64,000 nt of DNA, from NCBI RefSeq assembly GCF_003063355.1, contig NZ_NESH01000001.1, forward strand, positions 744,001 to 808,000. The letters run 5' to 3'. Source of the DNA: Limnohabitans sp. Bal53 (GTDB lineage Bacteria; Pseudomonadota; Gammaproteobacteria; Burkholderiales; Burkholderiaceae_C). The notes beneath the pieces were generated by a model, which saw only the letters and a list, made by a program, of their open reading frames with translations, ran no database searches and was not told the origin of the DNA. Shown here one piece after another: positions 6,973-14,722 of the stretch; within the stretch, counting starts at the first letter, position 1; each line of letters opens with the position of its first letter. Both the position numbers and the translations under genes were made by a program.

Positions 6973-8520
6973 ATGACGACCCCACACCTGACCCCCGCCG
7001 ATTACCTGATCAAAATCCTTAACGCCAAGGTCTATGACGTGGCCAGCGAATCGGCCCTTGAAACCGCCAAAAACCTGTCGCGCCGCTTGGGCAACCAGGT
7101 GCTCCTCAAACGCGAAGACCAGCAGCCCGTGCACAGCTTCAAGCTGCGCGGGGCTTACAACAAAATGGCGCACCTGAGCCCTGAGCAGCTCCAAAAAGGC
7201 GTAATCTGCGCCTCGGCCGGCAACCACGCACAAGGCGTGGCGCTCAGCGCGAGTCGCCTAGGCACTCGCGCCGTGATCGTGATGCCGACCACCACACCCC
7301 AGGTCAAGATCGATGCCGTCAAAGGGCTGGGCGGCGAAGTGGTGCTGTTTGGTGACAGCTACTCCGACGCCTACAACCATTCGGTGGCGCTGCAGAAAAA
7401 GCAGGGCCTGAGCTTTGTTCACCCATTTGACGACCCGGATGTCATTGCAGGCCAGGGCACGATTGCGATGGAGATGCTGCGCCAGCACCAAGGGCCGCTC
7501 GATGCGGTGTTTGTGGCCATTGGCGGCGGCGGCCTCATCAGCGGCGTGGCCAACTACATCAAGGCGGTGCGCCCCGGCGTCAAGGTCATTGGCGTGCAGA
7601 TGAACGACTCCAACGCCATGATCCAGTCGGTGGCTGCCAAACAGCGCGTGACACTGCCCGACGTGGGCCTGTTCTCGGACGGCACGGCCGTGAAGCTGGT
7701 GGGCGAAGAGACCTTCCGCGTGGCCAGCAACTTGGTGGACGAGTACATGACGGTGGACACCGACGCGGTGTGCGCGGCCATCAAAGATGTGTTTGTGGAC
7801 ACGCGCTCGATTGTGGAGCCCGCTGGCGCACTGGCGGTGGCCGCCATCAAGCAATACGTGGCCGCGCACAAGTGCAAGGGCCAGACCTTTGCGGCCATCT
7901 TGTGCGGCGCGAACATGAACTTTGACCGCCTGCGCTTTGTGGCCGAACGCGCCGACGTGGGAGAAGAAAAAGAAGCCCTGTTTGCCGTGACCATTCCGGA
8001 AGAGCGCGGCAGCTTCAAGCGCTTTTTGGAAACCATCGGTAACCTGCCAGGCGGCCCACGCAACGTGACCGAGTTCAATTACCGCATGAGCGACTCGGAC
8101 AAAGCCCATGTGTTTCTAGGCCTGAGCACCCACGGCAAGGGCGAAAGCGCCAAGATCGCGGCCAAATTCAACAAGCAGCAATTCAAGGCGATTGACCTCA
8201 CGCACGACGAACTGGCCAAAGAACACATCCGCCACATGGTGGGCGGGCATTCGGCGCTGTCACAAGACGAGCGCTTATTGCGTTTTGAGTTCCCCGAGCG
8301 CCCCGGCGCCTTGCTCAAATTCTTGAGCCTGATGCGCCCGGGCTGGAACATCAGCCTCTTCCATTACCGAAACCAAGGCGCCGACTACGGCCGCATTCTG
8401 GTGGGGCTGCAGGTGCCACCCAAGGACGATAAAGCCTTTGACAAGTTCCTCAAAACACTGGGTTATCCGTATGCGGAAGAGACGGACAACCCGGTGTACC
8501 GCTTGTTTTTGCGCGCCTGA
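6973..8520 (+). CDS. ilvA: threonine ammonia-lyase, biosynthetic (IlvA)
   Basis: This PLP enzyme deaminates threonine to 2-oxobutanoate, the first step of isoleucine synthesis. It has 515 residues from ATG at 6973, the usual length of the biosynthetic form. K57 in SFKLRGAY is the Schiff-base lysine, and the GGGGLISG loop binds the PLP phosphate. The last 180 residues or so hold two ACT-like domains (for example FAVTIPEERGSFKRFLE and RFEFPERPGALLKFLS) for isoleucine and valine feedback. The open frame continues upstream of the ATG through the terminator and is not coding. Confidence 0.95.
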   Translation: MTTPHLTPADYLIKILNAKVYDVASESALETAKNLSRRLGNQVLLKREDQQPVHSFKLRGAYNKMAHLSPEQLQKGVICASAGNHAQGVALSASRLGTRAVIVMPTTTPQVKIDAVKGLGGEVVLFGDSYSDAYNHSVALQKKQGLSFVHPFDDPDVIAGQGTIAMEMLRQHQGPLDAVFVAIGGGGLISGVANYIKAVRPGVKVIGVQMNDSNAMIQSVAAKQRVTLPDVGLFSDGTAVKLVGEETFRVASNLVDEYMTVDTDAVCAAIKDVFVDTRSIVEPAGALAVAAIKQYVAAHKCKGQTFAAILCGANMNFDRLRFVAERADVGEEKEALFAVTIPEERGSFKRFLETIGNLPGGPRNVTEFNYRMSDSDKAHVFLGLSTHGKGESAKIAAKFNKQQFKAIDLTHDELAKEHIRHMVGGHSALSQDERLLRFEFPERPGALLKFLSLMRPGWNISLFHYRNQGADYGRILVGLQVPPKDDKAFDKFLKTLGYPYAEETDNPVYRLFLRA

Positions 8521-8560
8521 GACGCCTTACAAGCCAGCTCGGCTGGCCATTCCGGATGCT

Positions 8561-9037
8561 TCAAGGCGCCTTGTCGGTGCCGGGCAAGCTGAGTGAAAAA
8601 AGGCCCGCGCCTTGTGCGCTGGCACCCAGCTGGGCTTGCTTGGGTCCCAGGCCCTGCAAAACCACACCCTCCGTCACGGTCTGCCCCACCCGAAAAGCCC
8701 GGGGCGGCTGGCCGTCGACCGCGATCAGGGCGCTGCCCTGACCCGAAGCCCCGGCCACCACACCCCAGAGCTGAAAGCGTGAGGATTGGGCGATGCTGAC
8801 CTCCGGTGCTGGTGCTTGTACGCCCCAAGCCCGGGCCAGGTACACCGAGGGTTGCAAGGCCGATGCGGCTGTGGATTGGCCTGCGCTGTGCACCACAGGC
8901 ACGCCCTGCACCGTGCTGCCTGAAGGAAAATTCAGCACCCAAAAGGCGGCGCTGGCAGCGGCCGCACACCAAAGCAGGGCCGCGCCAGCGCCGGGCCAGA
9001 ACTTGGCGCTTTGTGGGGTGGGGGAGATTTGCAACAT
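8561..9037 (-). CDS. gspC: type II secretion system protein C (GspC)
   Basis: This inner-membrane protein links the T2SS platform to the secretin. It has 158 residues from ATG at 9037. One N-terminal membrane segment (about residues 15-36) is followed by the homology region (RFQLWGVVAG...SALIAVDGQPPRAFRVGQ). There is no C-terminal PDZ or coiled coil, as in the shorter GspC proteins of betaproteobacteria. It is on the opposite strand from the other gsp genes, with only nine bases between its start and that chosen for gspG. A much longer open frame on this strand across gspG-H is spurious. Confidence 0.88.
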   Translation of the reverse strand: MLQISPTPQSAKFWPGAGAALLWCAAAASAAFWVLNFPSGSTVQGVPVVHSAGQSTAASALQPSVYLARAWGVQAPAPEVSIAQSSRFQLWGVVAGASGQGSALIAVDGQPPRAFRVGQTVTEGVVLQGLGPKQAQLGASAQGAGLFSLSLPGTDKAP

Positions 9038-9046
9038 GGGCGGATT

Positions 9047-9532
9047 ATGATCGAAGGTATGCAAGACATCGCCCCACTCCCCGCCCCAAGTTCTGTGACC
9101 GCTGCGGCTCGCCCAGCGCCAGCCCGCCAACGCGGCTTCACCCTGATCGAGCTGATGGTCGTGCTGGCCATCATCGGCGTGCTGGCCGCGCTGATCGTGC
9201 CCAATGTGCTCGGCCGCGCTGACGACGCCCGCATCACCGCCGCCCGCACCGACGTGGGCAACCTGATGCAGGCACTCAAGCTCTACAAGCTGGACAACCA
9301 GCGTTTTCCCAGTACCGAGCAGGGCCTGAACGCGCTCGTCCTCAAGCCCACCACCGAGCCTGTGCCCGGCAACTGGAAGCCTTATTTGGACAAACTGCCC
9401 AGCGACCCGTGGGGCCGTCCTTACCAATACCTGAACCCCGGCATCAAGGGTGAGGTGGATGTGCTGTCCTTTGGCGCTGACGGTCAGGCCGGCGGTGAGG
9501 GCAACAATGCCGACCTCGGCAGCTGGCAGTAA
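9047..9532 (+). CDS. gspG: type II secretion system major pseudopilin GspG
   Basis: This is the major pseudopilin that builds the T2SS piston. It has about 161 residues. The prepilin peptidase site is RQRG/FTLIELMVV, followed by the hydrophobic helix, and the C-terminal domain carries the family pattern (LPSDPWGRPYQYLNPG ... FGADGQAGGEG) including calcium-site residues. The leader before the cleavage site is unusually long and the start is uncertain: ATG at 9047 is used, and ATG at 9059 is also possible. It is first in the plus-strand gsp operon. Confidence 0.9.
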   Translation: MIEGMQDIAPLPAPSSVTAAARPAPARQRGFTLIELMVVLAIIGVLAALIVPNVLGRADDARITAARTDVGNLMQALKLYKLDNQRFPSTEQGLNALVLKPTTEPVPGNWKPYLDKLPSDPWGRPYQYLNPGIKGEVDVLSFGADGQAGGEGNNADLGSWQ

Positions 9533-9995
9533 ACGCCCCACCGCCCTGCCCACGGGCTTCACCCTGCTGGAGCTGCTGGTGGTGGTGGCCTTGATCGCCG
9601 TGGCCACTGCAGGTGTGAGCTTGTCTCTGCGCGACAGCGCGCACAGCGCCCTGCAGCGCGATGCCGAACGCTTGGCCGTGCTGCTCGAAACCGGGCGAGC
9701 ACAGGCCCGCGCCAACGGCCTGCCCGTGGTCTGGCGCACGCAAGACAACGCACAAAACGCATTGCAAAGCTTTGTATTTGAAGGCCTGCCGCCGCCCGGC
9801 CTGCCGCAAAACTGGCTGGCCGCCAGCACCCGCGCCACCCCCGGCAGCGCCGTCACCTTGGGGCCAGAGCCCCTGATCGAGCCCCAAGCCGTGGCCTTGT
9901 CGGCGCCGCAGTCGCCCGGCCAGACGCTGTGGGTGGTGACAGACGGCCTGCGGCCCTTCAAAGTGCAAAACACGCTTGAACAGGCGCTGCCATGA
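9507..9995 (+). CDS. gspH: type II secretion system minor pseudopilin GspH
   Basis: This is a minor pseudopilin of 162 residues. The type III signal PTG/FTLLELLVVVAL is near residue 16. The rest fits GspH (DAERLAVLLETGRAQA then PVVWRTQ). The start is ATG at 9507, overlapping the end of gspG by 26 bases, so translation is probably coupled. The upstream frame is not coding. Confidence 0.88.
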   Translation: MPTSAAGSKRPTALPTGFTLLELLVVVALIAVATAGVSLSLRDSAHSALQRDAERLAVLLETGRAQARANGLPVVWRTQDNAQNALQSFVFEGLPPPGLPQNWLAASTRATPGSAVTLGPEPLIEPQAVALSAPQSPGQTLWVVTDGLRPFKVQNTLEQALP

Positions 9996-10345
9996 AGCAG
10001 CGCGGCTTCACCCTGATCGAGGTGCTGGTGGCTCTGGGCATCACGGCGGTGGCGCTCATGGCGGGGCTCCAGGCCACAGGTTCACTCAGCCGCAATGCCG
10101 AGCGACAGACCGTGAGCATGCTGGGCCAGATCTGCGCCGACAACCAACTGATCGCTCTGCGCCTGCGCAGGCAACTGCCAGACACAGGCAACACCAGCGT
10201 CGAGTGCCTGCAGGCTGGGCGACCGTTGCAGGTCGAGGTGTCAGTTCGGCCCACGCCCAACCCCAATTTCAGACGCGTGGATGCACGGGTGCTGGACCAA
10301 GGCGCTTTCGTGTTGCAGGTATCCACCGTGATGGGGCGCAACTGA
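9992..10345 (+). CDS. gspI: type II secretion system minor pseudopilin GspI
   Basis: This is a minor pseudopilin of 117 residues with the cleavage site KQRG/FTLIEVLVALGIT at the extreme N terminus. The A-x-R pattern (SRNAERQT) and SVRPTPNPNFRRVD fit the GspI tip pseudopilin. GspI, GspJ and GspK form the complex that caps the pseudopilus. The start overlaps the gspH stop by ATGA. Confidence 0.88.
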   Translation: MKQRGFTLIEVLVALGITAVALMAGLQATGSLSRNAERQTVSMLGQICADNQLIALRLRRQLPDTGNTSVECLQAGRPLQVEVSVRPTPNPNFRRVDARVLDQGAFVLQVSTVMGRN

Positions 10346-11112
10346 TGACGATGCAAAGGATGAGGCCCCCCCCACAAGCCACACGCGGCTTCACCCTGAT
10401 CGAGGTGATGGTGGCCATCAGCGTGATGGCCTTGATGAGCCTGATGGCCTGGCGCGGTTTGGACGGCATGCTGCGCAGCCAAAGCAGCCTGCAAAGCCGC
10501 TCGGACGAGATCCGCAGCCTGCAAGCGGGCTTGGCGCAGTGGCAAACCGATCTGGACCAATTGGCCGAGCTGAGCGGCACACCCAGCTGGGACTGGAATG
10601 GTCAGGTGCTGCGCCTGACCCGACGCACCGCCGATGCCCCCTTGCCCAACAGCAGCCCCAATACAACCCCCCCCCCCGTGCCCGCCAGCGTGCGTGTGGT
10701 GGCCTGGACCTGGCGCAGCAACCCAGGCCGGCCCGGCGGCGGCGATTGGCAGCGTTGGCAATCCCCCCCCCTGAGCCAGCGCCAGGACTGGCAAAACGCC
10801 TGGGCCCTGGCCGCACAATGGGGCCAGACCGCCAACGACAGCACGCGAGCCGGACAGATTCAGATCCACCCCTTGTCGGGCTGGCAGCTGTTTGTGCACC
10901 GGGGCGGCAGCTGGACCAACCCCTTGTCGAGCGATGCCGTGACCGCGGGCACACCGGACAGCCCGAACACCACCCCGAACTCCAACACAGCGCCCACCGC
11001 CACCCCCCCCGACGGCGTGCGCCTGGTGCTGACGCTGCCCCCCGGCCCCGCGGGCGCGGGCTCACTCACCCTGGACTGGGTGCGCCCCACCTTGTCAGGC
11101 GCGCCGTCATGA
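10345..11112 (+). CDS. gspJ: type II secretion system minor pseudopilin GspJ
   Basis: This is a minor pseudopilin of 255 residues, starting in the TGATG overlap with gspI. The cleavage site is ATRG/FTLIEVMVAIS. GspJ features follow, including WRGLDGMLRSQ and a C-terminal VRLVLTLP. Low-complexity Pro/Thr/Asn-rich inserts (near residues 105-113 and 200-220) make it longer than usual. The gene has four uninterrupted C runs of 8-11 bases (10366, 10667, 10763, 11003), any of which could slip out of frame. Confidence 0.88.
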   Translation: MTMQRMRPPPQATRGFTLIEVMVAISVMALMSLMAWRGLDGMLRSQSSLQSRSDEIRSLQAGLAQWQTDLDQLAELSGTPSWDWNGQVLRLTRRTADAPLPNSSPNTTPPPVPASVRVVAWTWRSNPGRPGGGDWQRWQSPPLSQRQDWQNAWALAAQWGQTANDSTRAGQIQIHPLSGWQLFVHRGGSWTNPLSSDAVTAGTPDSPNTTPNSNTAPTATPPDGVRLVLTLPPGPAGAGSLTLDWVRPTLSGAPS

Positions 11113-12095
11113 CACGCCCCGCACACCAGCAGCGCGGCGCGGCCTTGCTCACGGCCATGCTCACGGTGGCCCTGGTGGCCACATTGGCCAGTGCCGCGCT
11201 GTGGCAGCAGTGGCGCCAAGTCGAGATCGAGATCGCTGAGCGCGGGCGCAGCCAAACCGCATGGATGATGACCGGTGCACTGGACTGGACGCGGCTGATC
11301 CTGCGTGAAGACGCGATTTCGGCGCAAGGCGCTGCCGCCGACCACCTGGGCGAGCCCTGGGCCTTGGCGGTGCAAGAATCCAAACTGTCCACCTTTTTGT
11401 CACAAGACCAGCAGTGGCGCGAGGGCGATGCCGAGGTCTTTTTATCGGGCCAGGTCACCGACGCGCAGTCGCGCATGAACGTGATGAACCTGGTTGAAAA
11501 CGGGCAAGTCTCAGCCCCGGCGCTGGCCCGTTTTGCCGCCTTGTTCGAGCGCCTGGGCCTGCCCCTGGGCGAGCTGCAAACTTTGGCCCAGCAGCTGCAG
11601 GCCAGCTTGCAGGCCAGCAGGGCCAACCCATCCAGCGCATCCAGCCCCAACCCTGGCCCCGCCGCGCTGATGCCCCAACAAACGGCCCAACTCGTCTGGC
11701 TGGGCCTGAGCCCCGGCACGGTGGCGGCCTTGCAGGCGCACATCACCGTATTGCCCGAGGCCACGCCCGTGAACCTGAACACCGCCTCGGCCGAGGTGCT
11801 CTCGGCCGTGCTGCCCGGGCTGGACCTGGCCTCGGCCCGGCAAGCCGTGACCCAGCGCCAGCGCGGGCACTGGGCCAGCCTGAACGCCGCGCAAGAGGCT
11901 TTGGGCGCCAGTGGCCGCTTGCTGGACGACAAACAGCACAGCGTGCAAAGCCGTTACTTTGAGGTGCAGGGGCGCATGCGCATCGACAACGTGGTGCAGC
12001 AAGAGACCGCGCTGGTGAGGCGCTATGGCGGCCAGGTGCGCATGCTCTGGCGCGTGCGCAGCCCGCAGTTGCGTCTTGATGCCCCTCTACAATGA
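11109..12095 (+). CDS. gspK: type II secretion system minor pseudopilin GspK
   Basis: This large minor pseudopilin sits at the pilus tip. It has 328 residues from ATG at 11109, in ATGA overlap with gspJ. The signal QRG/AALLTAMLTVALVAT lacks the usual Glu5, as expected for GspK. SGQVTDAQSRMNVMNLVENG and VNLNTASAEVLSAVLPGL match the two-part GspK fold. A Ser/Pro/Ala-rich linker lies near residue 185. A longer frame extends upstream inside gspJ but is not used. Confidence 0.9.
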   Translation: MTRPAHQQRGAALLTAMLTVALVATLASAALWQQWRQVEIEIAERGRSQTAWMMTGALDWTRLILREDAISAQGAAADHLGEPWALAVQESKLSTFLSQDQQWREGDAEVFLSGQVTDAQSRMNVMNLVENGQVSAPALARFAALFERLGLPLGELQTLAQQLQASLQASRANPSSASSPNPGPAALMPQQTAQLVWLGLSPGTVAALQAHITVLPEATPVNLNTASAEVLSAVLPGLDLASARQAVTQRQRGHWASLNAAQEALGASGRLLDDKQHSVQSRYFEVQGRMRIDNVVQQETALVRRYGGQVRMLWRVRSPQLRLDAPLQ

Positions 12096-12102
12096 GCCGC
12101 AC

Positions 12103-13362
12103 ATGCGCACCCTGATCATCCAACTGCCGCCAGGCCTGCCCAGCCCCAGCTTGGCCTATACCCATGCCCAGGTTATGGCCGAGCCCGGCACACGCCCGCT
12201 GGCGCTGCAGTGGGCCGCAGCCGCTTTGTTGCCTGCTGCCGACCGCCAAACCGAAACCGTGGCCCTGGTGCCTGCGGCAGCCTTGTCGTGGCACCGCGTT
12301 GATTTGCCCGCAGGTCTGCACAAACAAGCCCAGCGGGTGCAAGCGGCCTTGCAAGGCCTGCTGGAAGAGCGCCTGCTCGACGACCCTGAACACATGCACC
12401 TGGCCTTGCAAACCAACTGGGCCAACACCCCCAGCCCTTGGGTGGCGGTGTGCGACCGCGCTTGGCTCGGTGCCCACCTGCAAGCCCTCGAACAAGCCGG
12501 ACTGCCCGTGCACCGCATCGTGCCCGAACTCGCTCCGGGCACGCCCGGCAGCCCGGTGCAGCTCACGGCCCTGGGCGATGCCGACACCGGCTGGCTGTGG
12601 GTCAGCCACCCCGAACGCGGCGTCTGGGGCCAGCCCTGGCCTGCCCTGCGCCAAGCCGGCTTGGCCGCCCATGAGCGCCTGGGACTGTCCGAGCCCGAGC
12701 AGGCCACGGCCACGCTGCAGGCCGAACCCGGCGCGGTGGCCGTGGCATCGGAGCTGCTGGGCTCTGGCGTGCGCCTCATGCCCCCGGCCCAGCACTGGCT
12801 GGCCGCCCTGGCCGGTGATTGGGACCTGGCCCAATTTGAGCTGCGCGCCAACGCCCGCAGCCGCCAGCTGAAAAACTGGCAACGCACCGCCAGCCATCTG
12901 TGGCACAGCCCCGCCTGGCGTCCGGCGCGCTGGGGCTTTTGGCTTTTGCTGGCCGCGCAATTGGTGGGCCTGAACGCCTGGGCCTGGAAAACCCGCGCCG
13001 ACTGGCAAGCCCAACAAAACAGCTGGGCCCAGGTGCTGCGCGAAACCTTCCCACAAACCAGCCTGGTGGTCGATGCGCCGCTGCAAATGGCCCAACAGGT
13101 CGAGCGCCTGCGCCAAGGCTCGGGCCAGCTCGGCGCGGGCGACCTCGAAACCATGCTGGCCGCCCTGGGCCAAGCCCTGCCGCCAGGGCTGGCCGCGCCG
13201 CGCCAATGGGCTTACCAAACAGGCCAGATGCGCCTGCAAGACTTTCAACCCGATGTGGCCCAGCAGCAAGCCTTGCAACAACGCCTGAGCGCCCTGGGCT
13301 ACGCCTGGCGCGCCCAAGGCGACGGCTGGTTGATGAGTGCCCAAACGGAGGCCAAGCCATGA
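12103..13362 (+). CDS. gspL: type II secretion system protein L (GspL)
   Basis: This inner-membrane platform protein recruits the GspE ATPase. It has 419 residues. The actin-like cytoplasmic domain comes first (MRTLIIQLPPG ...), then one membrane segment near residues 280-295 (WGFWLLLAAQLVGLNAWAW) and a periplasmic ferredoxin-like domain. ATG at 12103, eight bases after gspK, is preferred to ATG at 12079, which lies inside gspK. The 3' end overlaps gspM by ATGA. Confidence 0.88.
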   Translation: MRTLIIQLPPGLPSPSLAYTHAQVMAEPGTRPLALQWAAAALLPAADRQTETVALVPAAALSWHRVDLPAGLHKQAQRVQAALQGLLEERLLDDPEHMHLALQTNWANTPSPWVAVCDRAWLGAHLQALEQAGLPVHRIVPELAPGTPGSPVQLTALGDADTGWLWVSHPERGVWGQPWPALRQAGLAAHERLGLSEPEQATATLQAEPGAVAVASELLGSGVRLMPPAQHWLAALAGDWDLAQFELRANARSRQLKNWQRTASHLWHSPAWRPARWGFWLLLAAQLVGLNAWAWKTRADWQAQQNSWAQVLRETFPQTSLVVDAPLQMAQQVERLRQGSGQLGAGDLETMLAALGQALPPGLAAPRQWAYQTGQMRLQDFQPDVAQQQALQQRLSALGYAWRAQGDGWLMSAQTEAKP

Positions 13363-13886
13363 GCCTGCACAGCTGGACGGCCACCTTGCGCCAAGGCTGG
13401 CAAACCGCCTGGGCCCGGCGCAGCCCGCGTGAGCGGCAGTTGCTGGGCATCGGCTTTGGGGTGCTGGTCTTGGCCGCGCTGTGGTTGCTGGCCCTGGCCC
13501 CGGCGCTGCGCACCTGGCAAGAGGCCCCGGCCCGCCAGACCCTGCTCGACACCCAAAGCCAACGCATGCGCCAGCTGCAAGCGCAGGCCCAGGGCCTGCA
13601 AAAACCCCGCGCCATCGCCCGCACCGATGCCGCCCTGTGGCTGGAAAAAAACCTGACCGAGCTGGGCCCCAACGCACGCATCAGCATCCAAGACGACAGC
13701 GCCACCCTGAGCCTGCAAGCCGCCCCGGCTGCCACTTTGGCCCGTTGGCTGAGCCAAGCGCGTGACATCGCACAGGCCTTGCCCACACAAGCCCAACTGC
13801 AACAAGTCAGCCCAGCAGGCCCGAGCCAACAGATCAACAGCCCCGAACCCACCTGGCGCGGCAGCCTGGTGCTGCGCCTGCCGTGA
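13359..13886 (+). CDS. gspM: type II secretion system protein M (GspM)
   Basis: This is a bitopic inner-membrane partner of GspL, 175 residues. A short cytoplasmic N terminus rich in Arg precedes one membrane helix (LGIGFGVLVLAALWLLALAP, about residues 29-48). A periplasmic coiled stretch (TQSQRMRQLQAQAQGLQ) and a ferredoxin-like domain with LARWLSQAR follow. It starts in ATGA overlap with gspL and ends in GTGA overlap with gspN. Confidence 0.85.
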   Translation: MSLHSWTATLRQGWQTAWARRSPRERQLLGIGFGVLVLAALWLLALAPALRTWQEAPARQTLLDTQSQRMRQLQAQAQGLQKPRAIARTDAALWLEKNLTELGPNARISIQDDSATLSLQAAPAATLARWLSQARDIAQALPTQAQLQQVSPAGPSQQINSPEPTWRGSLVLRLP

Positions 13887-14722
13887 ATGCGATGCACGCC
13901 ATGAAATCCCTGCAACGCGCCAACGCTCCTTCGGCCCGACCCGTGCATTCGCCTTGGTCTTTGGCCCTGCTCGGCGCGCTCTTGGGCCTGGGCCTGGCGC
14001 TGCTGGTGTGGGCCCCTGCCCGCTGGCTGGCGTGGGGCGTGGCACAGGCCAGCCAAGGCCAGGTTCAATGGCTCAACCCCCGAGGTACGGTGTGGCAAGG
14101 CTCGGCTCAGCTGCTGCTCAGCGGCGGCGTGGGCAGCCGCCAGCCGCAGGCCCTGCCCAGCCGCTTGCACTGGACCTTGTCCCCCACCTGGACCGGCTTT
14201 CGCCTGGGCTGGCGGGCCGACTGCTGCATGACCGAAGCCGCCAGCGTGCAAGCGGTCCTGGGCTGGAACACCCTGCAGCTGCAAGCCAGCGACCACACAT
14301 CCAACTGGCCTGCCGCATTGCTGACAGGCCTGGGCGCACCCTGGAACACCTTGCAAGCCGAAGGCCAGCTGCAACTGCGCACCGAGGCGCTGCAACTGCA
14401 CTGGGCGCAAGGCCGCCTGCAAATGCAGGGCCTGCTGGAATTGAACCTGCAAGGCATGTCCTCGCGCCTGAGCCCCATCAAGCCCATGGGCAGCTACCGC
14501 GTTGCCCTGACCGGCACCCCCGAAGGCACGCCCACGCCTGGCCTGGCGCTCAGCACACTGCAAGGCCCCTTGCTGCTGTCGGGCCAGGGCCAATGGGTGG
14601 GCCAGCGCCTGCGCTTTACCGGAGAGGCCCGCGCCGCCGAAGGCCATGAAGCCGCGTTCGACAATTTGCTCAATATCCTGGGCCGCCGCCAAGGCGCGCG
14701 CAGCCTGTTGTCTTTGGGATGA
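13883..14722 (+). CDS. gspN: type II secretion system protein N (GspN)
   Basis: This is a membrane-anchored T2SS accessory protein of about 279 residues. It has one N-terminal membrane helix (WSLALLGALLGLGLALLVWAP, about 25-45), then the GspN pattern: NPRGTVWQGSAQLLLSGG early and FTGEARAAEGHEAAFDNLLNILGRR at the end. Start choice: GTG at 13883 overlapping the gspM stop, or ATG at 13892 or 13901. GspN is optional in many T2SS; its presence with a short GspC is usual in this group. Confidence 0.82.
   Translation: MNAMHAMKSLQRANAPSARPVHSPWSLALLGALLGLGLALLVWAPARWLAWGVAQASQGQVQWLNPRGTVWQGSAQLLLSGGVGSRQPQALPSRLHWTLSPTWTGFRLGWRADCCMTEAASVQAVLGWNTLQLQASDHTSNWPAALLTGLGAPWNTLQAEGQLQLRTEALQLHWAQGRLQMQGLLELNLQGMSSRLSPIKPMGSYRVALTGTPEGTPTPGLALSTLQGPLLLSGQGQWVGQRLRFTGEARAAEGHEAAFDNLLNILGRRQGARSLLSLG

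Noticed and set aside
9038..9973. N-terminal extension of gspC across gspG and gspH
   Set aside because: GspC begins naturally at 9037 with its membrane helix; the extension reads antisense to recognised pseudopilins.
11743..13677. Long open frame (644 codons) on the minus strand across gspK-gspM
   Set aside because: It is a GC-rich antisense shadow of clearly recognised gsp genes; the product is low complexity with no domain.
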